From CAYTAU01 sp964442075 (lineage in GTDB: Bacteria; Bacteroidota; Bacteroidia; Bacteroidales; CAYTAU01): 64,000 bases of DNA. Position 1 is the stretch's first letter. The number at the start of each line of letters is the position of its first letter. The stretch covers positions 1 through 64,000 of the forward strand of contig CAYTWH010000002.1 in the NCBI GenBank assembly GCA_964442075.1, written 5' to 3'. The notes beneath the pieces are model-generated. The model did not search any database. It had not been told where the DNA came from and saw only the letters and a program-made list of their open reading frames with translations. The translations under genes and the position numbers were made by a program. Shown here one piece after another: positions 26,423 to 35,222 of this stretch.

Positions 26423-26905
26423 TTATTCTATACTTTTGTTTTCTCTATTGGGTGGTCCTCCATGTCCTTGACCTCTTAATTCTCGCAAAAGTTTATGATT
26501 AAATTCTTTTTCGGTATGATGTAAAATAAATACCTTTTTTATTGGTAAAACTTTTTTATATTTTTCAAAATATTCAACCTCTAACTTGGCTATATCTAAC
26601 TTAATATTTACAAGTCTGCTTGTTTTTTCTTCTAATTCTTTTTCTGAAACACTCTCAATATCATGATGCAATGTTTTCATAATACTTTGTTTTTCTACTC
26701 TTAATTTTTCAAGTTTTTTTCCCAATTCATTATAAACCGGCCAAAATTTTTGTGCTTCTTCAACTGATAGATCAAGTTTTTCTGTTATAAAAGCAATTTT
26801 TTTAACTGTAATTTTTTCTTTTTTCTCTGCGTAAGTGCATTTCTGTGCATCAATAGTTATAAGAAAAAACATAAAAACGGATGTTAATATCAGAATTTTT
26901 TTCAT
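26423..26905 (-). CDS. Exported Spy/CpxP-like helical protein
   Basis: Periplasmic protein of 160 residues, nearly all helical after a signal peptide (TIDAQ). KIAFITEKLDLSVEEAQKFW is the motif seen in Bacteroidota proteins that follow ECF sigma/anti-sigma genes and resembles the Spy/CpxP chaperone or heavy-metal-sensor fold. The C-terminus is Gly/His-rich (GQGHGGPP). It is the third gene of an apparent operon after the sigma factor and the anti-sigma-like protein (11-base gap). A role in sensing envelope stress is inferred from this context. Confidence 0.68.
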   Translation of the reverse strand: MKKILILTSVFMFFLITIDAQKCTYAEKKEKITVKKIAFITEKLDLSVEEAQKFWPVYNELGKKLEKLRVEKQSIMKTLHHDIESVSEKELEEKTSRLVNIKLDIAKLEVEYFEKYKKVLPIKKVFILHHTEKEFNHKLLRELRGQGHGGPPNRENKSIE

Positions 26906-26916
26906 AATAATTAATT

Positions 26917-27363
26917 TTAATATTCGTCAATAATTGTATTATAATCTGTGTTATATGCTAGATAATTTAAAATTTCATCGTCAAAAATTTCATCATCATT
27001 GTTTGTTTCGGTTTCTTCAACTATTATATCAATAATAGTATTATCATCAATATCAAACATCTCAATATTTGCCATATCGGAGTTGTCTGCTATATTATTA
27101 TTGTAAGTATTAGAATCTTTTACAAATGATTTAACTGCAATAACTGCAATTAATGCAAAAATAGTAATACTGGCAGCCAAGCTAAGATTGGGTTTAAGAA
27201 CTTGCAAAAATCTTTTTAAATATGGAAGTTTTTCTTTTTCAGAAATTTTGTTTTGAATTTTTGAAGGAAATTCATCAAAATAATTATCAGGAACACTAAA
27301 AGGACTTCCTTTTTCAATGTTTGATAAATTTGGAGCAATATTTTTTAATTCATTATTTTCCAT
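26917..27363 (-). CDS. Anti-sigma-like single-pass membrane protein
   Basis: Protein of 148 residues, not similar to a named enzyme. Residues 1-50 are cytoplasmic with FSVPDNYFDEFPSKIQNKI, common in Bacteroidota proteins encoded after ECF sigma factors. One membrane segment is at about 55-76 (LAASITIFALIAVIAV). The outer part is very acidic (DDNTIIDIIVEETETNNDDE). It follows the sigma gene by 37 bases. The topology and position indicate that it sequesters the sigma factor until an envelope signal arrives; no ZAS zinc motif (HxxxCxxC) is present. Confidence 0.65.
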   Translation of the reverse strand: MENNELKNIAPNLSNIEKGSPFSVPDNYFDEFPSKIQNKISEKEKLPYLKRFLQVLKPNLSLAASITIFALIAVIAVKSFVKDSNTYNNNIADNSDMANIEMFDIDDNTIIDIIVEETETNNDDEIFDDEILNYLAYNTDYNTIIDEY

Positions 27364-27400
27364 AACTTATTTTTATTTGACTTATAATAGATTAAATGGT

Positions 27401-27946
27401 TTAATCATTTTCAAAAAAAGTTTCAATTTTTTTTACTGCATGATGATACGATGCTTTTAAAGCCCCAACAGATGTTTCAAGAATTTTAGACATATCTTCA
27501 TATTTTATTTCATCAAAATATTTCATATTAAATACAATTCGCTGCTTTTGAGGCAAAGTAAGTATTGCTTTTTGTAATTTCATTTGTATTTCATCTCCAT
27601 CAAACAATTCATCACTTTTAATTGTATTTATTAAAAAACTGTCTTCTTCATCAATACTATAATGATTTTGTTTTCTTTTTTTATTTAAAAATGTAATGGA
27701 TTCGTTTGTGGCTATTCTGTATAACCATGTATAAAGATTTGCTTCTTCTCTAAATTTGCTTAAATTTTGCCAGGTTTTGATAAAAGTATTCTGTAAAACA
27801 TCATCTGTATCATTATGAGAAATAACAATTTTTCTGATATGCCAATATAATTTCTTTTGATATTTGCTTACTAACAAATTAAAAGCATAATTCGCATTGT
27901 CGTTTTTGAATATTTCAAGTAATTCTTTATCGGAATATTCTGTCAT
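27401..27946 (-). CDS. ECF-type RNA polymerase sigma factor
   Basis: Sigma-70 family extracytoplasmic-function factor of 181 residues. Region 2 is at about 20-90 (DDVLQNTFIKTWQNL for -10 contact, TWLYRIATNESITFLNKKRK) and region 4 at about 120-178 (LPQKQRIVFNMKYFDEIKYE and LETSVGALKASYHHAVKKIE, the helix-turn-helix). It likely directs RNA polymerase to an envelope-related regulon, controlled by the anti-sigma-like protein encoded next. Confidence 0.94.
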   Translation of the reverse strand: MTEYSDKELLEIFKNDNANYAFNLLVSKYQKKLYWHIRKIVISHNDTDDVLQNTFIKTWQNLSKFREEANLYTWLYRIATNESITFLNKKRKQNHYSIDEEDSFLINTIKSDELFDGDEIQMKLQKAILTLPQKQRIVFNMKYFDEIKYEDMSKILETSVGALKASYHHAVKKIETFFEND

Positions 27947-28009
27947 AATAAAAAAATCAAAAATTTCTTGCTAAAAACAAACATGCTGAAACCACAAACG
28001 ACAAACAAA

Positions 28010-28963
28010 TTATTTTCTCATAATAACAGTCTCAGAGGCAGCTACAATATTGGGAATATCAATATTATATTTTTCAAGTAGCTCTTCCGGTTTTCCGCTT
28101 TCTCCAAAAGTGTCATCAACAGCAATCATTTCTATTGGTGTTGGTAGATTTCTTGATAAAAATTGTGCAATACTGTCTCCCAGTCCTCCATTACGTAAAT
28201 GTTCTTCTGCTGTAACTACAGCTTTAGTTTTTCTCACTGATTCTATGACTGCATTTTTATCTAAAGGTTTAATTGTGTGGATATTTATTACCTCTGCAGA
28301 AATACCTTTGTCTTCAAGAATTTCGCTGGCTTTTAATGCTTTCCAGACTAAATGACCTGTTGCAAAAATTGTAAGGTCTTTTCCTTTTTTGAAAAGAACA
28401 GCTTTACCAATTTCAAATTTTTGATTTTCTTTTGTGAAATTTGGAACTTTTGGTCTTCCAAATCTAATATACACGGGTCCGTTGTATTCGGCAATTGCTA
28501 TGGTAGCTGCCTTTGTTTGATTAAAATCAGCAGTATTAATAACTACCATATTTGGGAGCATTTTCATTAAACCGATATCTTCAAGTATTTGGTGTGTTGC
28601 ACCATCTTCTCCAAGAGTTAATCCTGCATGAGAAGCACATATTTTCACATTTTTATTTGAATATGCTATTGATTGTCTAATTTGGTCATAAACTCTTCCT
28701 GTGGCAAAATTTGCGAATGTTCCAATAAAGGGTATTTTTCCTCCAATAGTTAAGCCTGCAGCAACACCTGTCATGTTAGCTTCAGCTATTCCTGCCTGAA
28801 AAAATCTTTCGGGAAATTCTTTTTTAAATGCATCCATTTTAAGCGAACCAATAAGGTCGGCACAAAGTGCAACTACATTTTTATTTTTTTTGCCAATTTC
28901 AAGTAATCCTGCTCCAAAGCCTGATCTTGTATCTTTATTTTCTGTTGAATTAAATTTTTGCAT
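28010..28963 (-). CDS. Transketolase, C-terminal subunit
   Basis: 317-residue half of a split transketolase, the pyrimidine-binding and C-terminal domains that work with the N-terminal subunit in the pentose phosphate pathway. It holds GIAEANMTGVAAGLTIGGKI with the catalytic Glu for ThDP activation, CASHAGLTLGEDGATHQ, and FGESGKPEELLEKYNI near the end. Split subunits are normal in many Bacteroidota and archaea. Unusually, it is separated from its partner by a complete VWA gene; it starts 6 bases after that gene, so all three are probably one transcript. Confidence 0.93.
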   Translation of the reverse strand: MQKFNSTENKDTRSGFGAGLLEIGKKNKNVVALCADLIGSLKMDAFKKEFPERFFQAGIAEANMTGVAAGLTIGGKIPFIGTFANFATGRVYDQIRQSIAYSNKNVKICASHAGLTLGEDGATHQILEDIGLMKMLPNMVVINTADFNQTKAATIAIAEYNGPVYIRFGRPKVPNFTKENQKFEIGKAVLFKKGKDLTIFATGHLVWKALKASEILEDKGISAEVINIHTIKPLDKNAVIESVRKTKAVVTAEEHLRNGGLGDSIAQFLSRNLPTPIEMIAVDDTFGESGKPEELLEKYNIDIPNIVAASETVIMRK

Positions 28964-28969
28964 ATTTTT

Positions 28970-30355
28970 TTAATTTAATCTTATAGCAGTCGACCTGCCT
29001 GAAGATATTTTAAATAATTTTTCTATTGTATACAACGTTTTTTTTGCATTTTTTGCCCTATAAACAACCTTATACCTACCGGGTTGTAATGATATTGTTT
29101 CGGAACTAACATCTTCCTTAATATTATATATCCATTCCAGTTCATTATTTTTTTCAATATAAATACTTCCATAACCGACTGCTCCAAGTAAAAAAGTTGC
29201 CATACCCGGTTGAGGAATTTCAATAGTTGTAGCATAACTTTGACTTATTGCAACATCTTTAACATAAATACGTGGTAAGGTTAAAACTTCAATATCATAC
29301 TTTCCTACAATATATTTTTCTTTTCTATTGATTTTTTGAACATTAAGAGTTTGCATGCTGTCTTTTTTTCTCAAAATAAAACTCAAATTTTGATATTGCG
29401 ATCCTTTGGTTTTTAATAATAGTGTTCCTTGTGGTGCATCGCATGCAATTATTTTATGTTTTCCGGGAACAAGTCTGAAACTATCAACTTCTACAGAAGG
29501 AATAGTATGAACAATCATTTTGTAAGTGATAAAAGGGTCGAGAATAATAGTATCAGGGTTTCCTCTGTGATTTATTGTGTGCATATAGTTTTGCTTTATT
29601 TTGCCAGAATGAGTATCAATAAATGTCATATTCACATTTGTTTCTGTTGGCAGTCCGCTGATGTCGAGCAGGTTTACCTGGCAGGTTGTATTGTTTAATG
29701 CTTGCGAAATTACAACACCTAAAACTTCTTTAAATCTTTTTTCATCTGATGCATCATAATATTGTCCTACACATTCAAAAGTCTTTTTAAATTCCAGATC
29801 TAAACCTATTCCAATTACAAAAGGTTTAAGCATTATTCCTTTTTCCTGAAGAGCCAATGAAACAGCACATGGGTCGCCATCGCATGCTTCAATACCATCA
29901 GTAATTAAAATTATAATATTTCTGCAATCTTTACAAACAGGAAAATCATTTGCAGCAAGTTCAAGGGAACGTGCTATTGGCGTTGTTCCTTTTGGGTAAA
30001 TTTTATATAACTGTTTTTTAATTGTTGCTCCATTTTTATATCCAAAAGGCACTTCAAGCTTGGTATCATCGCAACGTTGCGGTGGTACAATATATTGATG
30101 TCCATAAACACGCAATGCTAATTGAATATTATCAACCTGTTGCAAACTATCAACCATATTAATCAGCAAATTTCTGGCAATGTTTATTTTTTTTCCACTC
30201 TGCCATTTACCCATCATACTTTGTGAACCATCAAAAATAAACAAAATACGTGTTAATGGTCGTTGTACTTTTTGAGAATGCAATATAAATACACTACATA
30301 AAACAAATAATATTGAAATTAAAAACCTTTTATAAAATATCATAATTTTAGACAT
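28970..30355 (-). CDS. Exported von Willebrand A domain protein
   Basis: Secreted protein of 461 residues. A signal anchor or signal peptide (about 1-27) is followed by a VWA domain (about 35-225) with an intact MIDAS: D42-G-S44-Q-S46, the Thr in KGTTPIARS and the Asp in LITDGIEACDGDPC. The C-terminal half (about 230-461) is beta-rich, with carboxypeptidase-regulatory-like segments. It probably binds a protein partner through a metal ion in the periplasm. It is inserted between the two transketolase genes (32 bases after the N-terminal subunit, 6 before the C-terminal one), with no functional link visible. Confidence 0.84.
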   Translation of the reverse strand: MSKIMIFYKRFLISILFVLCSVFILHSQKVQRPLTRILFIFDGSQSMMGKWQSGKKINIARNLLINMVDSLQQVDNIQLALRVYGHQYIVPPQRCDDTKLEVPFGYKNGATIKKQLYKIYPKGTTPIARSLELAANDFPVCKDCRNIIILITDGIEACDGDPCAVSLALQEKGIMLKPFVIGIGLDLEFKKTFECVGQYYDASDEKRFKEVLGVVISQALNNTTCQVNLLDISGLPTETNVNMTFIDTHSGKIKQNYMHTINHRGNPDTIILDPFITYKMIVHTIPSVEVDSFRLVPGKHKIIACDAPQGTLLLKTKGSQYQNLSFILRKKDSMQTLNVQKINRKEKYIVGKYDIEVLTLPRIYVKDVAISQSYATTIEIPQPGMATFLLGAVGYGSIYIEKNNELEWIYNIKEDVSSETISLQPGRYKVVYRAKNAKKTLYTIEKLFKISSGRSTAIRLN

Positions 30356-30387
30356 TTTTAATTTTAGTTCACTTTAAGTACTAATTT

Positions 30388-31233
30388 TTAGAAATCTCCC
30401 AGAGTTTCCTCAAGTTGTTCTAATGCTGATTTTAATTGCTCATCGTTTGGAGCAACACCATGCCATTTATGTGTTCCCATCATAAAGTCAACTCCCATTC
30501 CCATTTCAGTTTTCATTAATATAACGATTGGTTTACCTTTTCCCGTATGTGAAATAGCTTTTTTTAAGGTTTCTATTACATCTTCCATTACATTTCCGTT
30601 CATTTGCAATACTTCCCAATCAAATGCTTCCCATTTTGCTTTTAAATTACCTAATGATAATACTTCATCAGTAGGTCCGTCAATTTGTTTTTTATTATAA
30701 TCGACCGTTACTATTAAATTATCAATTTTTTTATGTGCTGAAAACATTACAGCTTCCCAAATTTGCCCTTCCTGTAATTCTCCATCACCCGTTAAACAAA
30801 AAACAAGTTTATTGTCTTTATTCAATTTCTTTGCCAAAGATGCACCTGCTGCAACAGATATTCCCTGACCAAGAGAACCCGATGCAATTCTAATGCCTGG
30901 TAAATTTTCTGCTGTGGCAGGATGCCCCTGTAATCTGGAATTTAATACTCTAAAAGTGTTAAGTTCCTCAATATTAAAATAACCGGAACGTGCAAGTACG
31001 CTATACCATACAGGAGAAATATGTCCGTTTGAAAGGAAAAACAAGTCTTGATTGTTTCCATTTATCTCAAAATTTTTGGGATCATGCCTAAGAATATCAA
31101 AATATAATGCAGTTAAAAAATCTGTACAACCAAGCGAACCTCCGGGATGTCCACTATTTTGAGCATGAACCATTCGAACAATATCACGCCTAACTTGTGA
31201 TGCAATTTTCTTTAACTTGTTAAAATCTGTCAT
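30388..31233 (-). CDS. Transketolase, N-terminal subunit
   Basis: 281-residue ThDP-binding half of a split transketolase. It contains QNSGHPGGSLGCTDFLTALY, ASGSLGQGISVAAGASLAKK and the ThDP motif GDGELQEGQIWEAVMFSAHK...DYNKKQ. Length matches other N-terminal subunits. It is the first gene of the three-gene set and divergent from the SprB-repeat gene at 31428. Confidence 0.94.
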   Translation of the reverse strand: MTDFNKLKKIASQVRRDIVRMVHAQNSGHPGGSLGCTDFLTALYFDILRHDPKNFEINGNNQDLFFLSNGHISPVWYSVLARSGYFNIEELNTFRVLNSRLQGHPATAENLPGIRIASGSLGQGISVAAGASLAKKLNKDNKLVFCLTGDGELQEGQIWEAVMFSAHKKIDNLIVTVDYNKKQIDGPTDEVLSLGNLKAKWEAFDWEVLQMNGNVMEDVIETLKKAISHTGKGKPIVILMKTEMGMGVDFMMGTHKWHGVAPNDEQLKSALEQLEETLGDF

Positions 31234-31273
31234 AATAATATTTGTTTTTTTTGTAAAAGTAATGGTTTTATAC

Positions 31274-31302
31274 TTTGCAGATATTTAAAGTTGATAACTT
31301 TG
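31274..31302 (+). promoter_or_regulatory. Possible promoter (TTTG-N17-TAACTTTG) for the SprB-repeat gene
   Basis: TTTG at 31274-31277 and TAACTTTG at 31295-31302 with a 17-base spacer. The box is about 125 bases before the ATG at 31428, implying a long leader; spacing is shorter than usual, so confidence is low. Confidence 0.28.
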
Positions 31303-31427
31303 GAAAAGTTTAAGAAATTAATCAAATTGCAAAATTATTGCTTGTTGCTTGCTTAAAAATTTAAAAAAATGGTGCAACCTTTTCAAAGAGATTTCGTCTT
31401 ATTATATATAACCTTTAAAAATGTATT

Positions 31428-34400
31428 ATGAAAAAACTTTACTTTAATGTTTCAACACCGATTTTACTTTTCTTAAGTATTTTCTTTTTTCTTTCTTTTT
31501 CTAATTTATTAGTTCAGGCTCAAACAGGGAATTGTACTGTTCTTAATCACCCATGTAATAATGATGGAATACTTGCAGTTGAGATTACTTCGGGCTTAAC
31601 ACCACCATTAACATTTAATTATTGCGATGGAGTTATTGTTCATTCCAATATTAATGTAATGGTTGATACTGCCTACGGTTTAAATTATGAACCCTATAAC
31701 AATGTTATTGTTACTGATAATTTTGGAGGATGGTTATATCTTTGGACAGGTTTTCAAGCACCTTTTAGTATTGATTGGGCAAATATAACACACGCATTAT
31801 GTCCTGATACTTTAGGTACAATTGAATTTACAATAAACGGAGGAGCTTATCCTGCTTCTGTTGAATACTTCTCATTAGCAGGAACACCTTATGGAATCGG
31901 GAATCCAATGGATTTGCCTGTTGGCTCATATCAAGCTTTTATTACAGATAGTAATGGTTGCGTAAGAGAACATAGTGATTCCATATATGCATTATCAATA
32001 AATCAATATTCAAATATAGATTTTGATATAACAACAACAGAAGCAAGTTGTACCAATGGAACAGCTACGGTAACAAATATTACAGGAGGAATACAGCCCT
32101 ATACTTATCTTTGGTTTAATGGTTTATCATTGAGTTCAATTAATAATTTATCACAAGGAAATTACAATGTAACAGTAACAGATTCAATAGGGTGTTCAAC
32201 TTCTAAGAATGTAAATATAACTCAAAATCCTAATATTAGTGCTTTTTTCACGACAGTACCTGCAACTTGTTTACAAAACGATGGCAGTATAACCGCTTAT
32301 GGTTCAAGTGGAGTTACTCCATATACATATTTATGGGAAAATGGGAGTCAAACACAAACTATTAGTGGATTATCAGGAGGAACATCTATGTGGGTAATTG
32401 TTACTGATGCTAATAGTTGTTGGAGGAAAGCTTACAAAAATTTGAGTAATACCACACCAATAACTGTAAATTATTCAACTACTACATCTTCTTGTTCATC
32501 ACCTACAGGCTCTGCAACCTTATCTATTACAGGAGGAACTTTGCCATATAGCGTTGTTTGGAGTACCTTTCCTGTACAAACAGGCATAACGGCATCAAAT
32601 TTACCATCGGGTACATATCATTTTGAGGTCACAGACTCTGTTGGATGTGTACGTACAGGAAATGCAATTATTCCCGATGAAGGAAATTTATCTGTAAATG
32701 CTTATATTGACCATGCAACTTGCAATTTATCAAATGGCTCTATTACTGTAAATGTAAGCGGAAACAATCCTCCATTTACTTATAATTGGAGTAATGGTGG
32801 AACAACTCAAATTATAAATAATTTACAGCCCGGCTCATACACTTGTACAATAACAGATAATATTGGTTGTTTTATAATAAGAACTAAAACTGTTCAAGAA
32901 ATATCACCAATTGATCTGACATTTGTTACCAATCCTGCTTCATGTATTTATACCGCAGATGGAAGTATAACTGTTAATATTATAGGAGGGACTTCACCTT
33001 ATACTATTTCCTGGACAGGAGGACAAACAACTCAAACTGCTACTAATCTTATGCCTGGTTTTTATCATTGTTATGTTGTTGATGCAAATAATTGTTCAAG
33101 AATAGAACATATTTATTTAAATTACGATCATAATAATGATTCATGTTATTGTACATTAACAGGAGTAGTTTACGTTGATGATAATAGTAATTGTATTTAT
33201 GATGCAGGCGAAGAATTAGTACAAAATGTAAATATGCATTGCGATTATTTCGGTCATAATTTTACTGATACAGCAGGCGTTTATTCATTTATTGTACCAA
33301 CCGGTAATTATACATTATCAGAAATAGTTCAAAATTATTATCCATTAGCAACTTGTCAGAATAATTTAATTAGTGTTAATGCAACTGCTGCATCAGGTTG
33401 TGTTATTACAAATAATTTTGCTAATGTTATTAACCCTTTACATGACATTAGGGTAACATCATCTCCATATTATGCAATACCTGGCAATATATACACTCAA
33501 CATGTTATAGTTTCAAATAATGGTACAATAACAGAAAATGATATTCAATTAGGATATGCACATGATGGTCAGTTGCCATTTTTAAATTCATCAATACCAT
33601 TTTCACAAACTTCTCCAATTAGCTATCCAAACTGGTATAGTATAAATTCAGGATTCCCGACACTTGAGCCTACAGAACATCAGTCAATAACAGTAAATTA
33701 TAATGTGCCAACAAATATTCCTCTTGGTACAGAGGTTGTATTTTATGATACAGTTGCTTATGCTCAACCCATATCATTATGGACAACAGATTATTCTCCA
33801 TGGAATAATGTATTGCTTTATCCGGTTACAATAAAAGTTTCTTACGACCCAAATTGCAAAGAAGTATTTCCGAGAGGAGATGGTGCTGAGGGATTTATAA
33901 CTACAGATGACACAACACTAACATATACAATTAATTTTGAAAATACAGGAAATTATTATGCTTCAAAGGTTGTATTAGTTGATACTCTTGATTCGAATCT
34001 TGATTGGATATCATTACAACCCGGTTATTCAAATCATTATTACACAGCAGATTTGAGTGAAGATGGTATTTTAACTTTTACGTTCAACGATATAAACCTA
34101 CCTTGGTCAAGCGAAGCAGCAAAAGGCTACGTAAGTTATTCAATCAGACAAAATCCTTCATTAGCAATAGGAACAATTATTGAAAACAGAGCTTCTATCT
34201 TTTTTGATTACAATGCACCAATAGTTACAAATACGGTTATTAATACAATTTCAGAACCTGTTGAAGTTCCTGAACATATTGAAGCAAATAATTTGCTAGT
34301 ATATCCAAATCCAACAAGCGGTATTCTGTACTTTAAAAATGTTGATAATGCACAAATTACTATTACAGATTTAACAGGAAGAATTGTAAAAAAGAAAAAT

Positions 34401-34505
34401 AAAGTAAATAAAAGTATAGATATTAATTTTTTGAATCCAGGATTATATATAATTACTATAAAACAGAAAGAAAATTTAGTAACAACAAAAATAATTAAAA
34501 ATTAA
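31428..34505 (+). CDS. SprB-repeat surface protein with T9SS sorting domain
   Basis: Predicted cell-surface adhesin-like protein of 1025 residues. A signal peptide (LLVQAQ) is followed by five or six SprB/PKD-like repeats (about 110-560), each with the pattern 'GG..PYTY.W.NG......NL..G.Y...VTD..GC', then an SdrD-B-like segment (about 575-660; LTGVVYVDDNSNCIYDAGEE), a DUF11/conserved-repeat region (about 680-940) with DPNCKEVFPRG, and a type A sorting domain (about 955-1025; LLVYPNPTSGILYF). SprB repeats are known from the gliding adhesin of Flavobacterium, but the length here is far shorter, so adhesion rather than motility is the safer inference. Confidence 0.88.
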   Translation: MKKLYFNVSTPILLFLSIFFFLSFSNLLVQAQTGNCTVLNHPCNNDGILAVEITSGLTPPLTFNYCDGVIVHSNINVMVDTAYGLNYEPYNNVIVTDNFGGWLYLWTGFQAPFSIDWANITHALCPDTLGTIEFTINGGAYPASVEYFSLAGTPYGIGNPMDLPVGSYQAFITDSNGCVREHSDSIYALSINQYSNIDFDITTTEASCTNGTATVTNITGGIQPYTYLWFNGLSLSSINNLSQGNYNVTVTDSIGCSTSKNVNITQNPNISAFFTTVPATCLQNDGSITAYGSSGVTPYTYLWENGSQTQTISGLSGGTSMWVIVTDANSCWRKAYKNLSNTTPITVNYSTTTSSCSSPTGSATLSITGGTLPYSVVWSTFPVQTGITASNLPSGTYHFEVTDSVGCVRTGNAIIPDEGNLSVNAYIDHATCNLSNGSITVNVSGNNPPFTYNWSNGGTTQIINNLQPGSYTCTITDNIGCFIIRTKTVQEISPIDLTFVTNPASCIYTADGSITVNIIGGTSPYTISWTGGQTTQTATNLMPGFYHCYVVDANNCSRIEHIYLNYDHNNDSCYCTLTGVVYVDDNSNCIYDAGEELVQNVNMHCDYFGHNFTDTAGVYSFIVPTGNYTLSEIVQNYYPLATCQNNLISVNATAASGCVITNNFANVINPLHDIRVTSSPYYAIPGNIYTQHVIVSNNGTITENDIQLGYAHDGQLPFLNSSIPFSQTSPISYPNWYSINSGFPTLEPTEHQSITVNYNVPTNIPLGTEVVFYDTVAYAQPISLWTTDYSPWNNVLLYPVTIKVSYDPNCKEVFPRGDGAEGFITTDDTTLTYTINFENTGNYYASKVVLVDTLDSNLDWISLQPGYSNHYYTADLSEDGILTFTFNDINLPWSSEAAKGYVSYSIRQNPSLAIGTIIENRASIFFDYNAPIVTNTVINTISEPVEVPEHIEANNLLVYPNPTSGILYFKNVDNAQITITDLTGRIVKKKNKVNKSIDINFLNPGLYIITIKQKENLVTTKIIKN

Positions 34506-34602
34506 ATTTTAAGTAAAACCAGAATTGTTCTATCTATTATGTAATACAATATTAAGAACAAGTTTGGAAAAGTTTCAGAGAATAGAATGCAAGCCTGTAT
34601 AA

Positions 34603-35217
34603 CTACTTTATCAAAGCCAAACCTTCAATTGCCGAAGCATTATCGGGAGATAACATTATAACTTTATTAAACAGGACTTTTGCTTCGCGAAGTTTGCCAA
34701 CAAAATAATTACACCAGGCATACATTATCAAAGAATCATAAGTGAATGGATAATGATTCACATTTTTCTCAAAATACTTTAATGATTTTTCATAATCTTT
34801 TTTACCATAATAGATCATTCCAAGTCTATAGTTAGCTGTAGAGTTTGATGGATCGAGTTCAAGAATTTTATCATAAGCTTTTATTACAATATTCCAATTG
34901 CCCATTGAAGATGCTGGAAGTACAATTCCCAATCTTGCTTCAATAGAATATGGCATTAAAGTAATAGCCTTATTGTAATATGCTTGCGATTCGGTAAACA
35001 ATCCCGACAAATATGTTAACCATCCCAAACGCAGATTGATCTCATAAGAATCTTCATTATAAACTTTTTTTAATTCTTCAACACCTTTTGAGTAATCACC
35101 ATTTGTTTCATTTGTATAACTTGTTTTAAAAGCTAACTGAACTTTTTCATAATCCTGAGAATAAGCATTACTTGAAATAATTAATGTCGTTGCTAAAAAT
35201 AAAAATGTAAATTTCAT
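34603..35217 (-). CDS. Exported TPR protein
   Basis: Periplasmic protein of 204 residues: signal peptide (SNAYSQ) then about five tetratricopeptide repeats (for example AIEARLGIVLPASSMGNWNI and LDPSNSTANYRLGMIYYGKK). It is a protein-binding scaffold with no catalytic motif. It lies 5 bases downstream of the TPR/beta-barrel gene and is the last gene of the run that starts with the PqqD-like gene. It may form a complex with the barrel protein, similar to TPR partners of exporters (inference). Confidence 0.8.
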   Translation of the reverse strand: MKFTFLFLATTLIISSNAYSQDYEKVQLAFKTSYTNETNGDYSKGVEELKKVYNEDSYEINLRLGWLTYLSGLFTESQAYYNKAITLMPYSIEARLGIVLPASSMGNWNIVIKAYDKILELDPSNSTANYRLGMIYYGKKDYEKSLKYFEKNVNHYPFTYDSLIMYAWCNYFVGKLREAKVLFNKVIMLSPDNASAIEGLALIK

Positions 35218-35222
35218 AATAA

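Noticed and set aside
28050..28355. 101-residue plus-strand ORF over the transketolase C-terminal subunit
   Set aside because: Antisense shadow of a conserved enzyme.
28010..31233. Transketolase as a gene broken by insertion of the VWA gene
   Set aside because: Both halves have normal starts, stops and lengths for the known split form, so they are complete subunits and not fragments.
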